Below, one piece after another: positions 23,386 through 35,275 of a stretch of DNA of 64,000 nucleotides (the first letter of the stretch is position 1; each line of letters opens with the position of its first letter). Under the pieces are notes generated by a model. The model had not been told where the DNA came from and did no database searches. It saw only the letters and a list, made by a program, of their open reading frames with translations. A program made the translations under genes and the position numbers. The stretch comes from Przewalskia tangutica. Lineage: Eukaryota; Streptophyta; Magnoliopsida; Solanales; Solanaceae. The stretch lies in the NCBI GenBank assembly GCA_029844215.1, contig CM056724.1:8984307-9048306 (forward strand), in the 5' to 3' direction.

Positions 23386-24795
23386 TCAATTCTCTGTTCC
23401 TTTCTTATCACGAATCTCTACGTCAAATTCTTGTAGAAGTAGGACCCATCGAATGAGGCGAGGCTTTGCATCCTTCTTTGTCATTAAGTACTTTATAGCA
23501 GAGTGGTCAGTGTATACTATCACTTTATTTCCAATCAAGTAGGGCCTGAATTTCTCAAACGCATATACTATAGCTAGTAATTCTTTTTCAGTAGTTGCAT
23601 AATTTAATTGTGCGTCATTTAGAGTTTTACTAGCATAGTAAATGGATCTAAATACCTTGTCGATTCTCTGTCCAATAACCACTCCAACTGCATAGTCGTT
23701 TGCATCGCACATGAGTTCAAATGGGAGCTCCCAATTTGGTGCAATGACTATAGGTGCTGAGGTAAGCTTCTCCTTGAGCGTTTGAAATGCGGATAAGCAT
23801 TCTTTATTGAAGTCGAAGGTTACCCCCGTCATTAGCAATGTGGAGAGGGGCTTTGAGACCTTTGAAAAATCCTTGATGAATCTTCTATAGAAGTCTGCAT
23901 GTCCAAGGAAACTTCTGACTCCTTTTGTTGATACTGGAGGTGGTAGATTTTCGATCACTGAGATCTTTGCTTTGTCTACCTCAATACCTTGGCTTGATAT
24001 TTTATGCCCCAAGACGATTCCTTCTGTCACCATGAAGTGACACTTCTCCCAATTTAGCACAAGATTAGATTCTTCGCACCGGCTCAACACTGCTTCTAGA
24101 TGCCTTAAACATTCATCAAATGATGCTCCAAAGACCGAAAAGTCATCCATAAAGATCTCTATAGTCCTCTCTACCATATCTGAGAAAATTGCCATCATAC
24201 ACCTTTGAAAAGTAGCAGGTGCATTGCAGAGTCCAAATGGCATTCTTCTAAATGCAAATGTGCCAAAAGGGCAAGTAAATGTTGTCTTTTCCTGATCTTC
24301 TGGGGCTATTGCAATCTGGTGATACCCTGAGTATCCATCCAAAAGCAATAGTAGTTATGCCGCGAGTCCATCAACATTTGATCTAGGAATGGCAACGGAA
24401 GTGGTCTTTTCAATTTGCTTTATTCAACTTTCGATATTCAATGCAGATTCTCCACCCGTGATCGCTCGAGGATGAGTTCGCTTCTTTCGTTAGCCACCAC
24501 CGTTATTCCACCCTTTTTGGCACCACTTGTACCGACTTACCCAAGTGCTATCGATATGGGTAAATTACTCTGCGTCGAGCCATTTTAGGATTTCTTTCCT
24601 TACTACCTCCTTCATATTTGGGTTCAGTCACCTCTGGGCTTCGATGGATGGTCTGCTCTCCTCATCTAGACGGATCTTATGCATTACCGTTGATGGACTT
24701 ATCCCTTTTATGTCTGCTAATGTCCATCCAATAGCCCGCTTGTGATTCTTTAGTACTCTTAGCAGTTTATCAATCTCTTCGGTGGATAGGTGGCA
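23386..24795 (-). pseudogene. Athila reverse transcriptase and RNase H
   Basis: RT copies the element RNA and RNase H removes the template. 24795-24590 encodes the RT lead-in ('HLSTEEIDKLLRVLKNHKRA', 'AIGWTLADIKGISPS'). After broken frames, 24348-23386 is open with 'GYSGYHQIAIAPEDQEKTTF', 'RRMPFGLCNAPATFQRCM' and the catalytic box 'IFMDDFSVF'. It continues with 'RSFLGHADFYRRFIKDFSK' and the RNase H blocks 'YTDHSAIKYLM' and 'RLIRWVLLLQEFD'. Motif order and spelling are those of Athila. Confidence 0.92.
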
Positions 24796-24803
24796 TGAAA
24801 TGA

Positions 24804-25775
24804 TCACCGTGGTAGGTTTTCTTCACCTAGGTATTGGTATTGTAGATGGTTGGGTAGGATTTTTAACTCTAACTCTGGGGCCTTCTCTGTGGATGGTAAT
24901 GATCTTTCTGGTACCTGTCCCAGCTCTTCATACTTCTTTGTCCTTGTATCCCATTTTTCATAAGCATTCATCCAATTTGCATACTCCATCAGATCTGGAT
25001 CGTTTCTACTATCATCATCCCATGTGGTCAGTACTTCTTCAAGCGTATCATCATATTCGAACTCTTTGTTCGACATTGTCTCTTCGATAAGATCAATGGC
25101 TGAGCAGTTATCTTTGGCCTCTGGAAAATTTGTTGTTTGAAGAACGTTAAAAATCACCTCTTCTTCATCTACTCGAAGCTTCAATTCCCCTTTTTGAACA
25201 TCAATGAGAGCCTGTCCTGTGGCTAAGAAGGGTCTGCCCAGTATGATGGGGATTCCATCGTTATCTTGTATGTCTAAGATGACGAAATCGGCGGGGAAGA
25301 TGAACTTGTCCACTTTACTAATATATCTTCATGACTCTCTGATGAACAATTGAGCGGTCAGCTAGCTGCAAGGTGATGTTTGTAGGTTTGATTTCTCCCA
25401 TTTCTAGTTTGCAGAAAACTAGATAGGGCATCAGATTTATGCCTGCTCCCAGGTCGCACAGTGCCTTTTGACATTCAAACTTTCCAATAGTGCATGGGAT
25501 GGTAAAGCTCCCAGGGTCTTGTAACCCGAGGCGATTGTCTGTAGGATGGCACTACATTCTTCAGTTAACATCACCGTTTCGTAATCCTCTATCTTCCTCT
25601 TTTTGCTAAGCACATCCTTCATGAACTTGACGTAGCTCGGCATTTGTTCTAGTGCTTCAGCAAACGGGATATTGAGTTGCAATTGTTTGAGAACCTCCAC
25701 GAATCTGGAGAATTGCTTGTCAAGAGTGCATGTTTTTAACTTCTGGGGATATGGTATCATCACTTGGGGTGCCAT
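24804..25775 (-). pseudogene. Athila gag-protease junction and protease
   Basis: 25775-25437 reads 'YPQKLKTCTLDKQFSRFVEV', 'LEQMPSYVKFMKDVLSKKR' and 'LTEECSAIL', the conserved Athila segment before protease. The catalytic motif is CDLGAGINLMP at about 25460-25420, broken from the neighbouring frames. 25313-24804 continues with 'ADFVILDIQDNDGIPIILG' and 'RPFLATGQALIDVQKGEL', the flap and end of an Athila-type aspartic protease. Frame breaks near 25440 and 25320 inactivate it. Confidence 0.88.
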
Positions 25776-26332
25776 TACATGCTTTGCCTTTTCGATTTAC
25801 AGGTTACGCCAGCCGGGCGCGCGCTCACTTTCTGCTTGTCTCGGATGCCAGAACTTCCTGTACTATCTCCGAATCCTAGGCGCCGCGCACGATCATTAGC
25901 GCCCGGCCCGGCTGCGCAAACTTTCTCTCTCCCCTGATTCGGCATCCTTCAGGTCAATTGCCTGACATTGTGTTTCCTTATTGCTTATCCCAGATGCAGA
26001 TTGCTCTTGCGGTTATTTGTTGAATATGACCGAAGTTCTGTATTTCTGTTTCCAACTTCTTTATACCCAACCTCATTTCGTCCATGAACTGAGCTTGGGA
26101 CCTCGTGAGACTGAGTATAGTTTCTCGTAATTCCTCTCTCTGTTCCTCTATGGTTGGCTCTCTATCATATGGACAGTAAAGATCCATATCTAAAGTGTTC
26201 CTGAAACGAATCAAAGCCAATAAAAAAATCACAGCACCTCGAATTTTCGTAAAAACTAAAAATAAAAATAACAAATTACTTACCAAATTAGAAATTAAAA
26301 ATAGATAAATTTGATATTGAACTAATGCCTAA
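25776..26332 (-). pseudogene. Athila 5' untranslated region and gag remnant
   Basis: A frame from about 26196 to 25978 begins MDLYCPYDREPTIEEQ and is rich in charged, coiled-coil-like residues. It is probably a gag remnant, but no gag core is recognised. Between 25800 and 25920 lies a GC-rich stretch (GGCGCCGCGC, GCCCGGCCCGG) and the rest of gag is missing, so this end of the element carries a large deletion. Confidence 0.55.
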
Positions 26333-26350
26333 TCCCCGGCAACGGCGCCA
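26333..26350 (-). promoter_or_regulatory. Athila primer binding site (tRNA-Asp)
   Basis: The minus strand reads TGGCGCCGTTGCCGGGGA a few bases after the 5' LTR, complementary to the 3' end of plant tRNA-Asp. This is the PBS usual in Athila elements. Confidence 0.9.
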
Positions 26351-26356
26351 AAAACT

Positions 26357-27738
26357 TGATGCGCGTAATATGCACACACTTTTAAACGCAAGTGCACGTT
26401 ATCGTATCAAGTAGTATAGTCTTAGATAAGACCGAATATCGTCCTCTAGGATTAGGGTTCAAGTACCAACTATCTATTTTCTAGTATCTATTTGGTGAAT
26501 TAATGATTGATTGTTTGGTTTATAACTAAGAATTATTAAAGATAAGTAAATATAAAGAATTACTTGGATGTGATGAGAATAGGGCTTCATGTATCCTCAC
26601 TATCCGCTTATGCTACTTACTAATGCATTACTTATGGTATTCTTCTTTTGGAGAAAGCAGTTCTGAAATCGCTTTATACTCCCGCTAGGTTATATAAACA
26701 CTCAACCCCAGATTGTTCCTTACCTAACTTTCACGATAAGGGTAACTCTATAGGAGGATTAAGAACAAAACCTAGTTGACCGTCACGCACAATGCGCAAA
26801 ATTAGGGTTGTTAAGCCTCTCATCAACGCTTACAAAACTAATTGAGGTATTTTCATCCCCAATTCAAGCCCTGTCTACCCAACTTACAAAGATATTCACA
26901 ATCCCCTTTCGTAACTGATTAGAAATCATATAGTGATAACTAGTTGTCAATTAGTTACCAAGAATTCAACTCAATTATTGGATAGATCTCTCAATAAGAA
27001 AAATAACCATAAGCATGCATTAATTTATAACATAAGTTTCAAGAAATTCAACATAGAAAACCCTATAAGAGAATTAGTTCCTAGCCATGAATATGACAAG
27101 AACTAATTCAAAGTTCATCATGCAAAAACTGAATTAAAGAAAAGAAAAAGGAAAGAAATTACTAATGTTTAGGTCTCCAATCTCCTAGCAAGAAAATCTT
27201 GTGTTGTCAAGAAGGGGAACCCTCAAAAACTGTCTAGTGTTCTCCTTATATAGGTTTGAAAACGCCTCCTTCTTTTCCCTGCAGGCCTGGCCCAAAAATC
27301 CGTCAAAAGACCTAATTTTTCCGCGTCGGCGCCGCGCGCCGGAAGTTCTGCGATCCGTCGGGTGTTTTGGCGCCGCGCTCGATATTCGCTGTTCGGTAGC
27401 CGCGCCAGATCTTCTGTAGCTCCTCGGATGTTTAGGCGCCGCGCCTCAGACTGCTGCTCGAGGCCGCGCGCTGCCAGTCTTCGCTGAGTAGTGGCGCCGC
27501 GCCCCGCTGTCTGCAGGAGGCCGCGCTGTCCGGATTTTAGCCTCGTCGCCACTTTCTCTGCTTTCACTCGACATCTCCTCTTTTGCCCTCTTTTTGCTCC
27601 TTTTCCGCCATTTGGCCATTTCAACCACTTTGACTCAATAGAAAGAAAAACTATCCTAATACGACACTTATATGTGCAAAATGGGACAAAAGACTAACTA
27701 AAACAGACTCAAAAGGTGTATATAAAATACACCGATCA
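26357..27738 (-). repeat. Athila 5' LTR
   Basis: 1382 bp with the same TG...CA ends as the 3' LTR and many small indels relative to it, most of them in the GC-rich stretch (27320-27535). The inner end abuts the tRNA-Asp PBS region; the outer end abuts the ATCAT duplication of the host repeat. Confidence 0.92.
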
Positions 27739-30262
27739 ATCATATCATTCTCACGGCGACATTATATATGTATGTGGGTTAGAGTCCCATGACATTATAT
27801 TATTCTCCCGACGATATTATATATAAATGTATGTGGAGTCCCATGATATTATATTATTCCATGGACTAGCTCTCCATATTGCGGGTTCAATTTCCATGCG
27901 GGTTCAATTCCCATGAATAGGATTGCATAATGATTCTGAGGGCGGATGACCCTGACATGACTTTCATATTTTGAAATGGTAATGATTTCATATTTGAAAG
28001 GGGTACGGTTGATTTAATATTTTGAAATGGTATTTATTTCATAATTTGAAATGACACGGTGGATCTTACTATTAAAAAGGCTCAGTTGACTCTCATTTGT
28101 TTATATAAAGTACAGTGGTACAGTGATACAAGGTACATTTGGCTTTTATTATATATGGCATGGTTGGAGCTGGTAAGGTTTTTCATACTTGTCCCTGTTT
28201 TCTTTTGGCCAGTTATGGTTTATTTACTGTACTTTGTGTTTACATACTTAGTACTTGTTTACTTACCCCCTTCGTGGGGCTGCGTTTCATGCCGCATGTT
28301 TAGGTACGCAGTTTGGTGATCCTCGCTCTTAGGATCTCTACTCAATTTTGAGAAAAACTTTATTATTTCGGAGGCTTGTCATGTTAGTACGGACCCTGGT
28401 ATTGTAGGCTTATATACATTTAGGGGTAGTGAGGGGCCCAGTACCGTCATAGATTACTGTCCAAAACTCTTAGAGGTTTGTATTCATTTGTGGGCTGGAC
28501 TTGCGGAAATTTTATTATATTGTAGCCAGATGTACTACTGTGTTGTAGGGATGTTGTTACACCCCGTAGTTCAGGTCATGCGCATGAGGGCGTACGAAAG
28601 GGAGTAAGACTTAAAATTTTCAGAAGATAGGTTGATGGGTTGTTCCGGACGGGTTTTAGTCAACTTTAAGGCGGGTTATGACCCGGTACATTGAGAGTTC
28701 ATAAGTGTTTCAAAGGCCTGGGGCGTAGTTCGTTGAGTCTAGATTCCAACGCAACCAACCGTTCGTCGATAGGACGTCGGAGTAGAAAGTTATGAGGGTT
28801 ACAAGTTCGGTCGCAATCGGACAGAAATGTGTTTGAGCGGCGGCGCGGCATGCCGGCCGGATGCAGGGCCGCGGCGCCTAAAGTTCTGAAGGGTCGCTGA
28901 AGTTGCAGCGCCGCGGCGCCGGAATAGCAGGGCCGCGGCGCCGAAAGATCAGAGAGCCTGCGGAGGTTTCAGCGCCGCGGCGGGAAATTTGGGCGGAAAA
29001 ACTTAGAAAAGTCTGATTTTTGTTTTAAAAGAGACCATGGGAGGGTGACAAGTGTCCCCCCCCCCCATCTGATTTTCTGTTGCATGCAATATATTGACCA
29101 AGACTTGGACATTTTCTATCTTTCATCTTCTCTCTCTCTCTCAAATTGCTCCCCCTTCTCTCTAAAAACCCTTAGAAAAATCTGAATAGTTAAGAACCAA
29201 AAAGGAAGCTTGTAGCTAGCTTGTTGGCATTGTTGTGGTGGTGTTCTTGGCAAGGAAGCTAGCAATACTTGGAATAAGTTTTGGCTAAAACTTTAAGGTA
29301 ATGATTCTTCCTTTAGATTTAGTTTATAGTGTTGCATGTTAAGAAGAAGAACTTGTGGTAGTAAATAATGCTCTTAGAGTCATTGCATGCTAGAAATGTG
29401 GTTTGGTTATGAAGAATGGGTTAAGAAGAGATTATGAGCATGTTGTAGCCTAAAAACCACCCTAGAATTGTTAAGTGAATTATTGTAAACTTATGGGACA
29501 GAATTTTGGGTGTGTAATCCCCTTTAAATTGTTGGATTGATTGAGCCTTACAATGTGGTGTTTTGATGGTAAATTCGGCCTTAAGAAAGGTGGCAAAGTG
29601 AGTAGAAACAAAGGAAATGCTGCCCAATTTTCTATAGAATTTTAGTGGCTTTGAGTTAGATTATTCTACATTGGAATTAGAGGTTAATGAACATATCATG
29701 GTTATTATAGGTTGAAATATTACTTGCGGTAGTTGAGCTTAGCAAGTGGATTGACCAAAGAGGTATGTGGAGCTTTCTTATTTCTTGAGCATGAGTAGTT
29801 TGAACTATATAGTACGGTAGACGTACGAGTTTTAAATGAAGTAAATCCAGTTAGTATTCTTACTTGTTTTGAGTATAAAATGACTTGTTTCGTTTTAAGA
29901 ATGTATAAGTCCCTTGGTTAAGGGAAAAGTATGATTTTACTAAAGTATAGAGTTAATATAACAACTTTATGGGAAGTTGGTTTATTAGCTTCATAAAAGG
30001 TTAATGAAGGATTTACTCTAAGTAAGATAATTACATGAAGAGGCAATTTGATTTAAAGGCATCAATTGCCCAAAGGCTTTTATGTATAAAGAAGAGTCAC
30101 TTTTGAAAGAGATGAGGTATGTAGTACTTGGGTTAAATTCCCGGTTTTCTTTTATTTAAAGATATGATGAAGTGCCTTAAATAAACTAAAATGAGAGAGT
30201 ACATGAACAAGACTAAAAGAAGTTATAAGTTTGCTTAACTTATTTATGATATGATGACAATT

Positions 30263-30583
30263 TGAGATAGGGTAAGAGTATGTCTGAGGGGCAAGCCCCA
30301 AGATCGTCATACCACCTCCTTCAGCAAGAGAGTATGTCGAGGCGAGCCCAAGATCGCCATACCATCCGCTGGTGTAAGAGTATATCGAGGCGGATCCAAG
30401 ATCGTTATACCATCCGCACAAGATAAGAGTATATCCGGCGGCAAGCCCCAAGATCGTTATACCATCTGCTCCAGTGTAAGAGTATATCTGAGGTACAGCC
30501 CCAAGATCGTTATACCATCTGCTTCAGGGTAAGAGTATATCTGAGGGGAAAATCCCCAAGATCGTTATACCACCTGTTCCGTG
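30263..30583. repeat. minisatellite, about 53-bp units
   Basis: Six diverged units of the form AAGAGTATATCTGAGG...CCCCAAGATCGTTATACCA inside the Tekay-type solo LTR. Confidence 0.9.
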
Positions 30584-30945
30584 GACGTACCGCCAGTGAT
30601 GAAGGATTCCACGGGTATGCTTCCATTGTTCAGTTATGAGTTACTTGGACGTACCGCCAGTGATGAAGGATTCCACGGGTATGCTTCCATTGTTCAGTTA
30701 TGAGTTTACTTGGACGTACGCATGATGAAGGATTCCACGTATGCTTCCATTGTTCGATTATGAGTTACTTGGACGCATCGCGATGATGAAGGATTCCACG
30801 GGTATGCTTCCATTGTTCAGTTATGAGTTACTTGGACGTACCGCCAGTGATGAAGGATTCCACGGGTATGCTTCCATTGTTCAGTTATGAGTTTACTTGG
30901 ACGTACCGCCAGTGATGAAGGATTCCACGGGTACGCTTCCATTGT
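30584..30945. repeat. minisatellite, about 62-bp units
   Basis: Six units containing GGACGTACCGCCAGTGATG, AAGGATTCCACGGGTATGC and TTCCATTGTTCAGTTATGAG. The first, second, fifth and sixth are nearly identical; the third and fourth carry small deletions. Confidence 0.92.
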
Positions 30946-31701
30946 GTTTTGATTATGAGCTTCCTATTATTCATGCCGTGTAGTATACGATTGATGTTCC
31001 CATTGTTAGTAAGGCACAGTAAAAGGTAATTTGATTTCATCCCTGATCCCAGCTTGTTTTCAGACTTATGTTTTTATTACAGTATTTTCAGTTTCACATA
31101 CTTGGTACTTGTTGTACTGACCTCCTTCGGGGGGCTGCGTTCATGCCGCAGGTCGAGATACATAGCTTGTTGATTCGCACTCTTAGGATCATTGTCCAGT
31201 TCTTGGAAGGCTCCATCCCTCCGGAGGCTTTGTCTTTTTGGTATGATTCCCTGAGGTTATAGACTTTTGTATATTCAGGGGGTATGGCGGGGCCTGTCCA
31301 CAGTTGTTATTCTTAGAGGTCTGTAGTCACGTTTGTGGTTTGGGCTGTAAGAATAAAGTTGTACTGTTTCACTATCGGTTAAGTTATTTTATGGAAGGCG
31401 GCCTTATCGGCTTGCTAGTGATGTTTACCTTATACAGATTTGTTTTATGTATGTTCCGCTGCTATTCTCTGACATATACCTGACAGGGTACCCCGGAAGG
31501 GTACTAGTCGCGGCCCCGGGGTCGGGTCGTGACAGATGTTCCCGTTTATATATATATAACGGCAACCTCATCGGCTTGTCTTGTTGCTACATATACAATT
31601 TTCATTTATTATGTGGCCTATGTCTTGAAAGGGATGTAAGGGTATAAGAGAGGGTGCCCAGGTAGGGCACCAGTCGCGGGCCCGGAGTTCGGGTCGTGAC
31701 A

Positions 31702-32629
31702 AAAGTGGTATCAGAGCAGTTAGTCCTCAGAATGTCTACAGACCGTGTCTAGTAGATTCTTGGGTATGGGTATGTGTGCACCATACTTATACACATGAGG
31801 CTACAGGATATTTAGGATTGGTTTATATTCTTCTTACTCTAAGGTCGTGCGATAGAGCTGTGTTGTTATGATGGTCCCTCTCTGCGATTATTGTGATTGC
31901 GGCTATGAAAGCGTGATGACCCGAGAAGGAATATATGGACCTTGTGTACAGGTTGGTAAAATTATTGTATAGTTGGTATAATGATATGCATCTATACATA
32001 CGTATTTATTTGAGGCCGTGTGTGTGTTGTCTGAAGTAATTATGAATTATCATGAGTTGGTTGAGCTTTAATAATTACTTAGAAGGTGTGAAACAGTGTA
32101 GTGAATCCACACCAAGGCATATATTTGTGTGTTAAATATAAATATTTAGGAGGCGATGAGTTGTAGAGAGGGAGGATGAACTCTTAGGAGATCAGGTTAA
32201 TTGACTTAATGGCATACCAGGTTGTTAGATTAAGCTATGTTATAGGCTTAAGTGTTATGCACAGATGATATTCGTATGGAGTAAATGGGGTTGTGATGAT
32301 TAAAACAACCGGATTTTGAGATTATGAGAAGCTATCTTACCCGTATACGGGGAGAGATAATGTAAGCTTGGGAAGCAAAATATTTGAGAATCTTAGAACA
32401 TTAAGTAACCGTAGAGACCTTAGATACAAGGCCTTCTTGAGTGAAAGATTTTACGATTGATCTTGGTTGAAGTACATAGTATACGTGAAGTATATTAGTG
32501 TGATGATTTCTTGGTTTGAGTATAAACCACTTGTGATTTTGGTTGATAATTGTTGAGCCGATTGTGAATTTGTATAGCTTGAGACCTTGAATGAACATTC
32601 GAGGACGAATGTTTCTAAGGGGGAAAGGA
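31702..32629 (+). other. 928-bp noncoding interior of the large element
   Basis: This is everything between the two long LTRs. It starts with the PBS (TGGTATCAGAGC, 31706-31717, initiator-Met tRNA) and ends with ACATTCGAGGACGAATGTTT and the purine tract before the right LTR. I see no gag, protease, RT or integrase motif, and the only frames are short. The element must have relied on proteins supplied in trans, presumably by an autonomous Tekay relative. Confidence 0.85.
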
Positions 32630-33684
32630 TGTTACACCCCGTATTTTCAAGGCATTAATATGAGAACGTACTTAGGAAACTAAGGTTTGAATATTGGAAG
32701 GATAGTATGAGTACATTTTCTTATGGAAAAATTTCTGAAAAATGTGAAGACGAAAAATTTATTAACTCGGAGTTAGATTCCCTAATATGAATTTATGGGC
32801 TTAGTATTGGATTATGAAGTAATGGAATTGAAAATATGAGGCCCGTCAAAATTTCACAATTTTGGGGGGAGAGAGAGGGTTCAAAAATTGTAAGTATTTT
32901 GGCTAAGTGTTGGATTAATATTTTGTGAAGAGAATTATGGGTGAATAAGAGGGTGACATGTGTCCCTCCCCACTTGTGTAGCAAAGCTCTAATTATATAC
33001 ATGTATATGTATATGTACATGTATTGCAAGAATGACTAGAAAGGGAGATATTTTTCATCCAAGTGGACAAGTGTGGAAGATATTTGTGAGATATTTTCAT
33101 CAAGACAAGTGGACCACTTAGGCCCCCCTCCACTTGTAAGATTTCATCTATATAAGAGAGGTGATAGCAAGACTTAGAGACTTGGCATAATAATCTTCAT
33201 CATCCAAAATCTCTCTTCTCCCTATTATTTTCGAGAACACCAATAGACAAGGGAAGAACAATAGTTGATTATTCTCCTAGATTAAGAACACTAATCAACT
33301 GTTGAGCCAAGATAAACTCTCTAAACCTTCCAAAACCATTTGGGTCGTGTGTAGTGATCTTGAGACCCTAGTGTGTTCTTCAACTTTTTAGAAGTAAAAC
33401 AAGAAGGAATGATGGTTACAACCTTGTAATAGATTCATGTCTGTGATTGGAACTTGAAGAATAAGAAGCTAAGACTAAACTATGGACCGACTTTAAGTGG
33501 ATTATTTTGGGAATATTTAAGGTAAGGATTATTCCTCCTCTTGAATTAATTGGATATTACATGTTGTAGTAATTAATGAATGAACTTTACAAAGAATGCA
33601 GAATAAGAAGTACATGTCACAATCTTGGCATGTTAGCCGATTGTGGACAGTTTTGGTGTTGTCGGATTCATTGGTTATGGTGGT

Positions 33685-34950
33685 TGTTAGGCGTATTTTA
33701 TATACACTTTTTGAGTCATTTTTAGTTAGTCTTTGGCCCATTTTTGTACAAATACGTGTCATGTTAGTATAGATTTTCTTTCTTTTGAGTCACAATGGTT
33801 TAAAATGGCACATTGGCGAAAAGAAGCAAAAAGAGGGCAGAAACAGAGGTTCCAGAGCCAAAAGAGACGAAAAGTCGGCACCCCGAACGAAGGACAGGGC
33901 GGCGCCGTGGCGCCACTCTATCAGCGAAAGCAGCGCCACGGCGCCCAAAAATCTGACGAGTCGCAGGAGTTTCGGCGCCACGGCGCCGGTCTCAGGGTCG
34001 TGGCGCCGACGCGAATTTTCAGCCAAATACGAATGGAAATGGGCCAAGACCAAGAGGGAAAAGTTGGGAACATTTTTTAAGGATATAAAAAGGCCTTAGG
34101 GCAGATTTTTGAAGGGTTCCACAATCCCTAACTCTACACAACACATAGTTCTTGAAAGCTTCAAGATTGGAGGCTTATTCTTGAGTAATTATTTTTCTTA
34201 CTTTACTTATTTTTTAGTTTATGTTGAATAATCTTTTAGTTCTTAGAATGTCTATGGCTAGGAGCTAAACTTTAATTAGGGCTTTCCATTCGAATCACTT
34301 GAACCTCGTTTTATGATTTAATGCATGGTTTTGGTTTCTTCTTTATATAGTTGAGATTTATTCAATAATTGCTTTGATTGCTTGGTAATTAATTGATCAC
34401 TAATTATCATCACATATATGATTTCTAATCGATATCCGAAAGGGGAGATTATGAATATGCTATAGTTGAATAAACATAGGTTAAAATCGTGGATGAAAGT
34501 ACCCCGATACTTGTGTAGTTTGATAGGTTATTGTTCTTAATCCTCCTTTGTGGTAAATCTTATCATCGAAAGATAGAAGGGTTCTGCATCAGGGTTGAGT
34601 GTTTATATATCCTAACCGGAATATAAAACGGCTTAGTTAACCTACTATCTCAATATAGAAGAAGAACTTTTATCATTGCATTAAAGATTAAAGCGAGTGG
34701 ATAGTTGATGAGATTGAAAGCCCTATTTCCACCATATCTGATTTAAGTAAAGCAATTTAGTTAACTTTTATAATTATTTAGTAGTCATAGATACAAACAA
34801 CCATCAAAATATCAATCACCAAATAGATACCATAGGATAGAAATTGGTAATTGAACACTAATCCCTGAGGACGATATTCGGTCTTACCCAGACTATATTA
34901 CTTGTCACGATACGTGCACTTGCGTTACGCGTGTGGATAATTCGCTAACA
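33685..34950 (+). mobile_element. Athila-type solo LTR
   Basis: A 1266-bp unit beginning TGTTAGGCG and ending CGCTAACA, flanked by perfect TSDs GTGGT (33680-33684 and 34951-34955). The left LTR has the uninterrupted site at about 14650. Its sequence is homologous to the Athila LTRs read in the opposite direction (GTATTTTATATACAC start, 'ACGTGCACTTGCGTTA' type end). It contains three GGCGCC-N-GGCGCC pairs at 33900-34010. The arginine-rich frames across that part are not genes. Confidence 0.9.
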
Positions 34951-35103
34951 GTGGTTGTTATCATCACTTATTACATGTTAAAACATGAAGGAATCTTGTT
35001 GTTAACAAGTTGATATAACTTATATAAAAGTATTGGAATATAAGTGGATGATAAGAAGTTATGGAAAATAGTTTTGGTTATAGTAGTTGGTCGAGAATAC
35101 TAT

Positions 35104-35275
35104 AAACCTGTATTAGTGGACTGTACTAATGAACTGTATTAGTGGACTGTACTAATGGACTGTATTAGTGGACTGTACTAAATAGACTGTATTAGTGGAC
35201 TGTATTAATGGACTGTATTAGTGGACTATACTAATGGACTGTATTAGTGGATTGTTTTAGCGGACTGTTTTACGT
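35104..35275. repeat. GGACTGTATTAGT minisatellite in right LTR
   Basis: Counterpart of the array at 14809-14935, with units alternating between GTATTAG and GTACTAA forms. Confidence 0.9.

Larger units (their letters stand above)
16454..27738 (-). mobile_element. Athila-lineage Ty3/Gypsy retrotransposon, nearly complete
   Basis: Minus-strand element with LTRs at 26357-27738 (5') and 16454-17852 (3'), both with TG...CA ends. A tRNA-Asp-type PBS lies beside the 5' LTR and a PPT beside the 3' LTR. Flanks ATTAT (16449-16453) and ATCAT (27739-27743) are a 5-bp TSD with one change. Coding order is gag remnant, protease, RT, RNase H and integrase. An Ogre/Tat-type solo LTR (20485-23055) interrupts the integrase zinc-binding region. 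Net length is about 8.7 kb, short for Athila, and no envelope-like frame follows the integrase. Confidence 0.92.
28555..31534 (+). mobile_element. Tekay-type solo LTR
   Basis: A 2980-bp unit beginning TGTTACACCCCGTAGTTCAGG (first 20 match the family start) and ending GGGTCGGGTCGTGACA, with perfect TSDs GATGT (28550-28554 and 31535-31539). Ends and the block around 31120-31160 (CCTTCGGGGGGCTGCG) resemble the host LTR, so it is a relative of a different family. It holds a GC-rich module (28835-28990), a C run at about 29058 and two minisatellite arrays. No internal sequence remains. Confidence 0.88.
13560..31701 (+). repeat. left LTR of the large element, in three pieces
   Basis: The pieces are 13560-16453, 27744-28554 and 31540-31701. 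The first gap is the Athila element plus its 5-bp duplication, the second a Tekay-type solo LTR plus GATGT. Joined order matches the right LTR from end to end, including three internal arrays. By eye, the first 150 bp differ from the right LTR at about five positions. Confidence 0.85.
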
